DNA from: Alkalispirillum mobile
GTDB taxonomy: Bacteria; Pseudomonadota; Gammaproteobacteria; Nitrococcales; Halorhodospiraceae
Direction: 5' to 3'
Assembly (NCBI RefSeq): GCF_003664325.1
Contig: NZ_RCDA01000001.1
Span: 434,001 to 498,000, forward strand
Length of the DNA stretch: 64,000 nt
Shown here: positions 8,772-15,789 of the stretch, in pieces
Position numbering within the stretch: position 1 is the stretch's first letter
Layout of the letters: each line of letters begins with the position of its first letter
The notes under the pieces: model-generated
What the model saw: the letters and a program-made list of their open reading frames with translations, nothing else
Database searches by the model: none
What the model was told of the DNA's origin: nothing
Made by a program: the position numbers and the translations under genes

Positions 8772-9899
8772 ATGCCCGAGAGCGAGGCGCACTTTTACCA
8801 CCAAGTGTTGCCGGGTGCCCAGGGCGGCCCCGGCATTGCCGTGGCCACCCTGGCTGCACCGCGTAAGCTGAACGCCCTGGATCTGGGGATGATCCAGGCC
8901 CTGACCCGGCAGCTGGCGGCCTGGGCCCACGACCCCGAGATCGCCTGTGTGGTGCTTGAGGGTGAAGGGGAACGGGCATTCTGCGCGGGCGGTGACGTCC
9001 GCGCCGTCGTCGAAGCCCTGCGCGGTAACCGCAGCACCGGGCTGGCCTTCGCCGAGCAGTATTTCAGCGCGGAGTACCGGCTGGATCACAGCCTGCATGT
9101 TTACCCCAAGCCGTTGCTGGTCCGGGGTCAGGGCGTGGTCATGGGCGGCGGCTTGGGACTGTTCCAAGGGGGTGACCTCCGGGTGCTTACCCCCACCTCC
9201 ACCCTCGCCATGCCCGAGATCACCATCGGGCTGTTCCCGGATGTCGGGGCTTCCTGGTTTCTCCAGCGCACGCCCCCGGGCACCGGTGCCTATGCGGCCC
9301 TGACCGGCACCCGGTTGAACGCCAGCGATGCCCTGTTCATGGGCCTGGGAGACGTGGTCCTGCCCGAGGACCACCGGGAACAACTGATCCAGGCCCTGCA
9401 GCAGGTGGCCTGGACCGGGCGCGCCCAGGAGGACCTGGGCCGGATGCACAACGCCGTGCGCCCCCTGGCCCTGCCCCGCCCGGAGCTCTCGGACTCCCCC
9501 ATGCAGGCCAGGGCCGAGCGGATCCGGCAGCTCATGGCCTGGCCCACTTTGGCGCAGCGGGTGGCGGCGGTGCGGGATTCCGCCCGCCACGACCCCTGGC
9601 TGGAGGAGAACGCGGAGCGGATGGCAAGCGGTGCGCCCTCCTCGCTGGCACTGCTCCACGAACAGTTTCGCCGCACCCGTCACCTGGCCCTGCGGGAATG
9701 CTTCCAGCTGGATCTGGTCCTGGCCATCCAGTGCTGCCGGCGTGATGACTTCGTTGAGGGCGTGCGGGCCCTGTTGCTGGACAAGGACCAGAACCCCGGC
9801 TGGCAGCCGCCGGCGCTCAGCGATATCACGCCAAGCTGGCTGGAAGACCACTTCGCCTCACCCTGGGCAGACCAGCCCAACCCCCTCCTCGATTTGTAA
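8772..9899 (+). CDS. Enoyl-CoA hydratase/isomerase family, 3-hydroxyisobutyryl-CoA hydrolase type
   Basis: A 375-residue crotonase-fold enzyme. The N-terminal half has the CoA-binding and oxyanion-hole segments (FCAGGDVRAV near 75 and MGGGLGLFQGGDLRV near 125). The following 'MPEITIGLFPDVGASWFL' block is characteristic of the 3-hydroxyisobutyryl-CoA hydrolase subgroup, which acts in valine breakdown, and of related dehydratases. The long C-terminal extension (about 200-375) with a conserved 'LRECFQLDL...DDFVEGVRALLLDKD' segment supports the HIBCH-type assignment over a plain enoyl-CoA hydratase. The exact substrate is not decided by sequence. No other valine-catabolic gene is adjacent. The gene is followed by a 307-base stretch without coding. 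Confidence 0.85.
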   Translation: MPESEAHFYHQVLPGAQGGPGIAVATLAAPRKLNALDLGMIQALTRQLAAWAHDPEIACVVLEGEGERAFCAGGDVRAVVEALRGNRSTGLAFAEQYFSAEYRLDHSLHVYPKPLLVRGQGVVMGGGLGLFQGGDLRVLTPTSTLAMPEITIGLFPDVGASWFLQRTPPGTGAYAALTGTRLNASDALFMGLGDVVLPEDHREQLIQALQQVAWTGRAQEDLGRMHNAVRPLALPRPELSDSPMQARAERIRQLMAWPTLAQRVAAVRDSARHDPWLEENAERMASGAPSSLALLHEQFRRTRHLALRECFQLDLVLAIQCCRRDDFVEGVRALLLDKDQNPGWQPPALSDITPSWLEDHFASPWADQPNPLLDL

Positions 9900-10019
9900 G
9901 CCCTGCCGGGCCACCGGGCGAAGCCGGCGGCCCGCTCACCTCCCTTCGCCTCTGCCCTGCCCCGCGACTTCTCGTGGTGCGCTGCGGCATCTTGCCTCAG
10001 TGCACACCTTGGAATTGGT

Positions 10020-10048
10020 CTGACCTATGGCAAAACTGATGATATAAT
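10020..10048 (+). promoter_or_regulatory. Near-consensus sigma-70 promoter with long leader
   Basis: A perfect TATAAT lies at 10043-10048, with CTGACC at 10020-10025 as the -35 (four of six matches) and exactly 17 bases between. It stands out as AT-rich in GC-rich DNA. Transcription would start near 10055 and leave a leader of about 150 bases before the 10207 start. The leader contains a short GGGCC/GGCCC hairpin just before the ribosome site. Within 9900-10206 I see no gene and nothing else. Confidence 0.6.
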
Positions 10049-10206
10049 CATGTTGCATTGCAAAAATAACTCCACCCGGACATTGCACAAGGCCGGCCTC
10101 AGAGCCGCAAAAGGCCGCAGCAGTCCGGGCCACAACAGCGGGAGGAGTCCACCAAGTAATCCGCTGAACTGTTACGGGCCACAAAACGGCCCCGGGAGTT
10201 GAAGAG

Positions 10207-10566
10207 ATGTATACCGCGCTGATCTGCCCGTGCTACGCGGACGGTATAGAGCAGGAGGCCAAGCGCCACGGTGGTTTTGTTGCACGCGGCCTGATGGCCC
10301 ACCACCCGGCACAACCGGATGCAACAAGCAATTGGGTATTCGCACTGCTTCCCGGAGAGCCGCCGGAAGCCGGAGAGGTGATCCCGCTGGCCGCTGACGA
10401 CGTCATCCGTTCGCTGGAGGCCGAGCGCGAGCGCTACCAGGTCATGGCCCGACAGCACCCGGATACGCTCTGGCAGGAGGCCATCCGTGCCCTGGACGAG
10501 ATGCTGGACCGTCTGTACCGCAACCAGACCCATACGCACCAGCCCCCCGTCGCGCAGACCGCGTGA
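10207..10566 (+). CDS. Unknown conserved-looking small protein
   Basis: A 119-residue protein I do not recognise. It begins with a beta-like 'MYTALICPCYADG' and then a charged segment. A long amphipathic helix follows (about 63-103, DDVIRSLEAERERYQVMARQ and on to LDEMLDRLYRNQ), and a polar tail ends the protein. No signal peptide or membrane segment is present. Codon use and the well-formed upstream promoter argue that it is a real gene, probably monocistronic, since a GC-rich hairpin follows the stop. A GGGAG site lies about ten bases before the ATG. Cys residues at 8 and 10 could bind metal, but nothing supports that further. Confidence 0.65.
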   Translation: MYTALICPCYADGIEQEAKRHGGFVARGLMAHHPAQPDATSNWVFALLPGEPPEAGEVIPLAADDVIRSLEAERERYQVMARQHPDTLWQEAIRALDEMLDRLYRNQTHTHQPPVAQTA

Positions 10567-10573
10567 GCCCGAT

Positions 10574-10602
10574 CCGCCCCGCCCCCCTGATGCGGGGCGG
10601 TT
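10574..10602 (+). terminator. Hairpin after the 119-residue gene
   Basis: The stem CCGCCCCGC (10574-10582) pairs with GCGGGGCGG (10592-10600) and is followed by TT only. It lies directly after the stop codon and between convergent genes, so it may serve both. Confidence 0.55.
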
Positions 10603-10605
10603 CGC

Positions 10606-11442
10606 TCAACCGTCATAACCCAACTGCCCATTTCGGGCTTCGGTCTCCTCGCGCACCTCGGACGCCGGCCGGTTGGCGTCAACCCCCAGGTAGACATCCC
10701 GGTAAGAGACGTACATCAGGGCGGCCGCTGCTGGCAGCACGGCCACACCCGCCCAGCCCAGCGTCACCGCCACCAGTGCAATACCGATCAGAAGCGCCCC
10801 GCTGACCCCCATCATCGGCACCGGGTTCAGGCTGTAGCCCTGGGCACTGACAATGGCCGCCGGTTGCACGGGGGCGTTGTGCAGCACCAGCATGGGCAAC
10901 AGGAACCATTGCCCCAGGGCCAGGAGCACCAGAAGCAGTACCCCACCGGTTAACCCCAACAGGCCACCAAAGACGTAGACCGGCCCCAGTAGCGCATGGC
11001 TGAGCGGCGGATCCGCCGGCGCACCGCTCTCCAGCTGCGGCGACCAGTAGCCGGCCTGGGTAACCAACTGCTCGAAACCGGCCACAACCGGTTGTAGCGC
11101 CAGGAGCGCCGTCCCGTGCAGAGCCGAGAGGACGGCGGCCAGGGCCAACGCCGCCAGGCAATCCCGGTTGCCGGGCAGCACCAACCCGGTACGCGCCGGC
11201 TTGCTGTAATCCGCCACCAGGGCGAGGCGCAGGAACAGGACCAGGCCCAGCGGGACCACCGCGAGGGTGCCCAGGGTGCGCAAAGGCGCCCATGCAACCT
11301 GCTGGCTGACCAGATGGAGCAGCACCACGGCCACCGTCCAGCCCGCCCACGCCAACGGCCGTCGCTGGATCAGCTCGGCCGCCTGGCCGATCCACTCCTG
11401 CCAGGCGGCCGGCTCGACTTTTCGGGGTCCCAGTGCACTCAT
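10606..11442 (-). CDS. Polytopic inner-membrane protein, unknown
   Basis: A 278-residue hydrophobic protein with about six predicted membrane segments. They lie roughly at 31-50, 55-75, 93-118, 150-180, 182-200 and 213-245, with a short charged C-terminal tail. The N-terminal part ([16 protein letters not shown]) and the layout of paired helices resemble BPSS1780-type uncharacterised membrane proteins, though I am not certain of the family. No transport or enzymatic motif is recognisable. The gene is divergent from tRNA-Ser, whose promoter lies 31 bases from its start codon. Confidence 0.7.
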   Translation of the reverse strand: MSALGPRKVEPAAWQEWIGQAAELIQRRPLAWAGWTVAVVLLHLVSQQVAWAPLRTLGTLAVVPLGLVLFLRLALVADYSKPARTGLVLPGNRDCLAALALAAVLSALHGTALLALQPVVAGFEQLVTQAGYWSPQLESGAPADPPLSHALLGPVYVFGGLLGLTGGVLLLVLLALGQWFLLPMLVLHNAPVQPAAIVSAQGYSLNPVPMMGVSGALLIGIALVAVTLGWAGVAVLPAAAALMYVSYRDVYLGVDANRPASEVREETEARNGQLGYDG

Positions 11443-11472
11443 GGTGCGCCATTCCGGCCCATCGCCGCCGCC

Positions 11473-11501
11473 TTGTCAAGCGCGCCCGCTTCACCGACAA
11501 T
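11473..11501 (+). promoter_or_regulatory. tRNA-Ser promoter with GC-rich discriminator
   Basis: TTGTCA (11473-11478), a 17-base spacer and GACAAT (11496-11501) are followed by AGGCGCCCCC. A GC-rich discriminator between -10 and start site is typical of stable-RNA promoters that ppGpp and DksA repress. Confidence 0.6.
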
Positions 11502-11511
11502 AGGCGCCCCC

Positions 11512-11599
<88 letters not shown>

Positions 11600-11605
11600 A
11601 TCATT

Positions 11606-12487
11606 TCAACGCGTTGTCCCGAATACCTCAAGTCGCGCGTAACGGGAAAAGCGGGCATTCACCCAGAGTGAAAAGGCGATCACCAGCCCCCCGGCGGCCA
11701 GTCGCAACAAGTCGGCGTCCCGGTTCCAGACCAGCAGATTCACCAACAGCCCGGCCGGCACCAGGGCGTTGTTCATCACCGCCAGCGTTCCGGCATCCAC
11801 CAGACACCCCCCACGGTTCCAGAGGTAGAGCCCGAGTCCGGAGGCGGCCACTCCCAGCCACAGCAGGACCAGCCACTGCGCAGCGGTCTCCGGCATCATG
11901 GTCCGGTCACCGAAAACCAGCCACGCTGGCAGGGTCACGGCCAGGGCGCCGATAAAGAACAGGAAGAAGTAGCGGTAAGCCGGCGTCTCCGTTGGATAAC
12001 GCTGTAGCAGGTGCTTGAAACCCACCTGCCCGGCCGCGAACGCGCAGTTGGCCACCTGGAGCAGGAAGAAACCCAGCCAGTACCCCTCGCTCAGCCCCTC
12101 GTACCGGATGATACCCGCGCCCACCACCGCCAAGCCGGCCGCCACCAGGGCGACCGGTGCGAAACGCCGATGCAGCGCATCATCCAGCAGGGTGACGTAC
12201 AGGGGCGTGGTGATCGTGAACAGCAGCACCTCGGGCACGGTCAGGTAGGCGAAGGAACGGTACAGGCAGAGGTAGGTCACGCCGAACTGCAACGCCCCCA
12301 CCAGGAGCATGCCGGCAATCAGGCTCCGCCGCAGCCCGGCGAGACGGAGCAGAGGCAGGAACACCAACCCACCGAGCAGCACCCGGGTGAGCACGGCGAA
12401 ATCGCTGTCGACCTGGCCGCTCAGGTACTCACCGATCAGGCTGAAGGAAAACGCCCACAGGGCGGTGACAAAAAGAAGATAACCCAT
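11606..12487 (-). CDS. EamA-family (DMT) transporter
   Basis: A 293-residue inner-membrane protein with ten predicted helices in two EamA repeats. The first repeat starts at GYLLFVTALWAFSFSLIGEYL minus its last residue, and the second begins near residue 140. The drug/metabolite transporter superfamily exports amino acids, metabolites or drugs; the substrate is not predictable here. The ATG at 12487 places the first helix at the N-terminus as is usual. An ATG seven codons upstream at 12508 is also in frame. The gene runs toward, and ends seven bases from, the 3' end of tRNA-Ser, on the opposite strand. Confidence 0.85.
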   Translation of the reverse strand: MGYLLFVTALWAFSFSLIGEYLSGQVDSDFAVLTRVLLGGLVFLPLLRLAGLRRSLIAGMLLVGALQFGVTYLCLYRSFAYLTVPEVLLFTITTPLYVTLLDDALHRRFAPVALVAAGLAVVGAGIIRYEGLSEGYWLGFFLLQVANCAFAAGQVGFKHLLQRYPTETPAYRYFFLFFIGALAVTLPAWLVFGDRTMMPETAAQWLVLLWLGVAASGLGLYLWNRGGCLVDAGTLAVMNNALVPAGLLVNLLVWNRDADLLRLAAGGLVIAFSLWVNARFSRYARLEVFGTTR

Positions 12488-12612
12488 ACGATCGTCCGCG
12501 CCATTCAACGATGGAATGCCCCTCAGCCCGGGCTGGCGTACTCCCCCGCCAAGTGCGGTATGCTGGATTCAACGCGACAACTTTGCACTGTGCCGTAAAG
12601 GAGGCCCAGGCC

Positions 12613-13020
12613 ATGCTGACCAAGGAACAATTGCTAGCCAGCCCGCCCGAAGACTACATGAACGAGGCGCAGCTGGCCTACTTCCGCAACCTGCTGGAGC
12701 AGGAGCGCCAGGAGATCCTCGAGGGTCTGGAGAGCACCACCAACCACCTGCGCAACGACAACACGCGGGAGTCCGACGAACACGACCGCGCCTCGCTGGA
12801 GGAGGAGTACCAGCTGGAGCTGCGCATTCGAGAGCGGGAGACCCGCCTGTTGCGCAAGATCGACGAGGCACTGCACCGCATTGATACCGGCGAGTACGGC
12901 TACTGCGAAGAGACCGGTGAACCCATCGGCATTCCGAGGCTGCTGGCCCGGCCCACCGCCACGCTGAGCATCGAGGCCAAGGAGCGGGCCGAAGTGGCGG
13001 AGCGGACCCGGCGCTCCTGA
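12613..13020 (+). CDS. dksA: DksA-family transcription factor lacking the zinc-finger cysteines
   Basis: A 135-residue RNA-polymerase secondary-channel protein that potentiates ppGpp, represses stable-RNA promoters and activates amino-acid promoters. The coiled coil spans about 18-90, with D55 and D58 at the tip in DEHDRA, the catalytically needed DxxDxA motif. In canonical DksA four Cys bind zinc. Here only C98 remains; the other positions are T101, S119 and A122. The same C/T/S/A pattern is known from the zinc-independent DksA2 of Pseudomonas aeruginosa. A strong ribosome site (AAAGGAGG) precedes the ATG. No Zur-like box is visible upstream, and no gluQ neighbour is present. Confidence 0.93.
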   Translation: MLTKEQLLASPPEDYMNEAQLAYFRNLLEQERQEILEGLESTTNHLRNDNTRESDEHDRASLEEEYQLELRIRERETRLLRKIDEALHRIDTGEYGYCEETGEPIGIPRLLARPTATLSIEAKERAEVAERTRRS

Positions 13021-13048
13021 GGCGGATCACCGGCAGCGGCGGCGGGTG

Positions 13049-14584
13049 CTAGCGCCGGCGCAGGCCTCGCCAGAGCCGCTGCCCGCCCCGGCCCAACTGC
13101 CCTGCCACCTGGCGCCACCCCCCCATTGGCTGCCGCGCAAGCCGGACCCTGCGGGTCTGCTCCATGGCAGGCAGCAGGCCGGCCACCTCCGAGACCAGCC
13201 GTTCCAGGTTCCAGGGGGCATCGCCGCGCAGGCTGAGCGGTATCACCTGCCCCCGCTCCACCGCCAGGTCATCGGCAATGGCCCCGACCGCGGCATCAAT
13301 GCGCCTGGCCTTCGGCCGCTCTTCCAGAGGGTCCAGATCATACGGCGGCTGCCACTCCCGTTTGGGGGATAACCGGTCCACGTGGCTGGCCACAACCCGA
13401 ACAGGGGGGCGCCGACGCTCCGGGTGGGCCTCGAACCAGCCGCGGACCGCATCCAGCGCCGCCCGGTCCACGCCGCGGTCGGCCCGGTGCGCCGCGCACA
13501 CCCAGAGCACCAGGTCGGCGCCGGCCGCCGCGTCGACCAGTGCCTCCTGTGCCCAGCCCGTCCCCAGGCCGGGGGTGTCCACCAGCAGCACCGGGGCAAC
13601 GCCCTCGCGCTGCAGGCGATAGCCCGTCTGCCCGGCGGTGAGCGGCAGCGCGTCCGCGCCGGCGAGGGGCTCCCCCAGCAGGGCGTTTACCAGGCTGGAT
13701 TTCCCGACCTGCGGCTGTCCGACCACCAGCACCCGGGGAACGCCCGGCAAAGGCCTGTCCGCATGGCCGTCGTCGCTCTCTTGCTCCGCAAGCCGGGCCA
13801 GGGCATCGGCATCCCTTTGCAGGCGCCCGGAGTAGAGCTCGATGGCGGCCCGCCCCACCTCCTCCACCCAGATCCGCCCCAACCGGCGCAGCAGGTAGGC
13901 GCGGGCACTGGAAGACAACTCCTGCATGAACAGCTCCCGCAGCTCCGCCGCCAGAGCGTGCAGTGGGTTGGCCAGACGGGCCAGCCGATAGGCACGCCAG
14001 GCCTGCCGCCCGTAGGCCAGTCCGGAGCTGACCACCGGCTTGTAGCCCCACAACCGCAGTACCCGACCGACGCGGATGCGATGCGAGAGTGGCACCTCCT
14101 CCAGCAACAGCTTACGCAGGCGGGCGCTGATCCGCTCACTGAGCAGGAGCGCCTCCGGCAGCGTGAACTCCCAGAGCGGGTCCTCTTGTGCGGGATGATA
14201 GTGGGCAGCCACCCGGCGCAGGGTCTCCTCTGCCACCTGCAGCAGGCGGTCGCGGTCGGTGATGCATGCGTCGGTGACATTCTCGCTCAGGCGCGCCACC
14301 CCCGTCCAAGCGGCCTGCTCCAGCGGTGCCCAGTCCGGCTCTGGCGGGCGGACCGGCTGCTCGGCCTGCTCACGCCACTCCGCCGTCACCCCCCGCCGCA
14401 CCCACCATGCCGCCACCCAGACCAACCCGGTGGCACCCGCCGTCAGCCCCATCCAGAGTAACAGCCGGTCGTGCTGGTAGAGCCAGAGCAGGCCCAGCAA
14501 GAAGACGGCGATGAAGGGTGCTGCCAGCAACAGACCGGCCAGCACCAGCAACAGTGCCTGCGGGCGGGGCAACCCCGACTTCAT
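13049..14584 (-). CDS. Membrane-anchored GTPase (HSR1/Era-like)
   Basis: A 511-residue protein with two N-terminal membrane helices (about 9-36 and 41-62), a long helical middle region (70-280) and a C-terminal small GTPase domain. GTPase motifs are G1 GQPQVGKS at 289-296, G2 Thr near 316-320 (TAGQT), G3 DTPG at 336-339 and a G4-like SHVD instead of NKxD. The C-terminus ends in a basic tail rich in Arg and Gly. It is the last gene of an operon: its ATG overlaps the stop of the upstream GTPase gene. A membrane anchor and a GTPase head suggest a role in envelope organisation or stress, but no function is established. Confidence 0.85.
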   Translation of the reverse strand: MKSGLPRPQALLLVLAGLLLAAPFIAVFLLGLLWLYQHDRLLLWMGLTAGATGLVWVAAWWVRRGVTAEWREQAEQPVRPPEPDWAPLEQAAWTGVARLSENVTDACITDRDRLLQVAEETLRRVAAHYHPAQEDPLWEFTLPEALLLSERISARLRKLLLEEVPLSHRIRVGRVLRLWGYKPVVSSGLAYGRQAWRAYRLARLANPLHALAAELRELFMQELSSSARAYLLRRLGRIWVEEVGRAAIELYSGRLQRDADALARLAEQESDDGHADRPLPGVPRVLVVGQPQVGKSSLVNALLGEPLAGADALPLTAGQTGYRLQREGVAPVLLVDTPGLGTGWAQEALVDAAAGADLVLWVCAAHRADRGVDRAALDAVRGWFEAHPERRRPPVRVVASHVDRLSPKREWQPPYDLDPLEERPKARRIDAAVGAIADDLAVERGQVIPLSLRGDAPWNLERLVSEVAGLLPAMEQTRRVRLARQPMGGWRQVAGQLGRGGQRLWRGLRRR

Positions 14585-15789
14585 TCGGCTGCGCCCCGGC
14601 TTTCGGCCCGCCGCCGGGCGAGGTCCAGCGCCTCCCGCAAGGCCTGCCGGTAGGCCGCTTCCACACCCTCCGTTGCATCACGGCCGTCGCGGGTCCGCGA
14701 CAGATAGGTGCAGGCCGCGATACCCAGCGCGTAGGTGACCGCGAAGGTCGCGGCCGCTGCTGCTGCCGCTCCGGCGGTCTGGCCGTAACCGGGGATGAGC
14801 TTCCCCAATTGCCGCGCGCCATGGCTTAACCCCAGCCCGGCGAGCGTGCCCGAGCCCAGGGCGGCAGTGAACGCCCTCAGGCTGCCGGCGTCCCAGGGCA
14901 CCCCGTAGATACGACCCAGGCTGTGCAACAACTTGCCCTGCATCGCAGGCACCGAGACCACGCCCAACACCGGCACCACATCGCTGGCCGCTGCCGCGCT
15001 GGCATAACCGAGGATGTGTGGGCGGGCACGCCGGGCCCGGGGGTCGTCCGCCGGGCGACGCAATGCCTGCAGGATGGCGGCCAGCCGCCCCGGGGCCTGC
15101 GCCTCCAGCGCATCGAGCAGGGCGGGCAGGCCGTAAAACACCGGCGTATAGTCCTCATCGGGCAGCGTCAGGTCCACCGGCACCACAACCACCGGGCCCT
15201 TGCCCGGCAGGGCGCGAAAGGCATCGGCCTGTTGCCGGCGGCAGCGGGCCAGGTCCTCCAGGCCGGGGGCGGCGTCCAGGGCCGGGTACGGCGGGTGATC
15301 ACGGTCGTCCGGGTAGCCCTCGTGGAGGCAGGTCTGCACCAGCAGCACGGGCCAGTCGGGGTGACGGCGGCGGACCGCGCGCAGGGTTTCCAGGACCTCG
15401 TCCTGGTGCAGGTCCATGGCGCGGGCCACGGCCACGACCATGTGGGCGCGTTCGGTCAGTCGGGCCAGGTCGTCACCCGGACCGCCGCCTACCTCCCCCA
15501 ACCCGCGGGTATCCAGAAAACGCAGCACCGGCGCCTCTGCCGGGTAGTCGTAGACCCGCGCGCTGCGGGTGCAGCTGCGAAACCCCTCGCCGATCGCCGC
15601 CGCACTGTCGCCGGTGATGGCGCCCACGATCGACGTCTTGCCGGACTGGACCTTGCCCAACAGCCAGAGCACCGGGGCCTGCTCCCGCGCCTGCCGCGCG
15701 ATCTCCGCCTGATCCAAATCGGCACGCTCCGGTCTGATCACCGCGTCCATGAGCCGTTGCCAGCCGCGGGAGAGGCGCGATCCGTTCAC
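14581..15789 (-). CDS. GTPase with DUF697-like hydrophobic C-terminal domain
   Basis: A 402-residue protein with a GTPase domain in its first half: P-loop GKVQSGKTS at 45-53 and G3 DTRG at 93-96, with Arg in place of the usual Pro. The second half carries a DUF697-type region (about 255-365), including 'AAAASDVVPVLGVVSVPAMQ' and 'LIPGYGQTAGAAAAAAATFA'. In YcjF-like proteins this region associates with the membrane. It overlaps the acyl-CoA synthetase fusion upstream by four bases (ATGA) and the second GTPase gene downstream by four. Translational coupling points to a shared job with the lipid enzyme. The two GTPases could work as a heterodimer; that is inference. Confidence 0.85.
   Translation of the reverse strand: MNGSRLSRGWQRLMDAVIRPERADLDQAEIARQAREQAPVLWLLGKVQSGKTSIVGAITGDSAAAIGEGFRSCTRSARVYDYPAEAPVLRFLDTRGLGEVGGGPGDDLARLTERAHMVVAVARAMDLHQDEVLETLRAVRRRHPDWPVLLVQTCLHEGYPDDRDHPPYPALDAAPGLEDLARCRRQQADAFRALPGKGPVVVVPVDLTLPDEDYTPVFYGLPALLDALEAQAPGRLAAILQALRRPADDPRARRARPHILGYASAAAASDVVPVLGVVSVPAMQGKLLHSLGRIYGVPWDAGSLRAFTAALGSGTLAGLGLSHGARQLGKLIPGYGQTAGAAAAAAATFAVTYALGIAACTYLSRTRDGRDATEGVEAAYRQALREALDLARRRAESRGAAE

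Noticed and set aside
12540-12612. A Zur box in front of the cysteine-poor dksA
   Set aside because: No AT-rich palindrome resembling the Zur consensus is visible in the upstream 70 bases.
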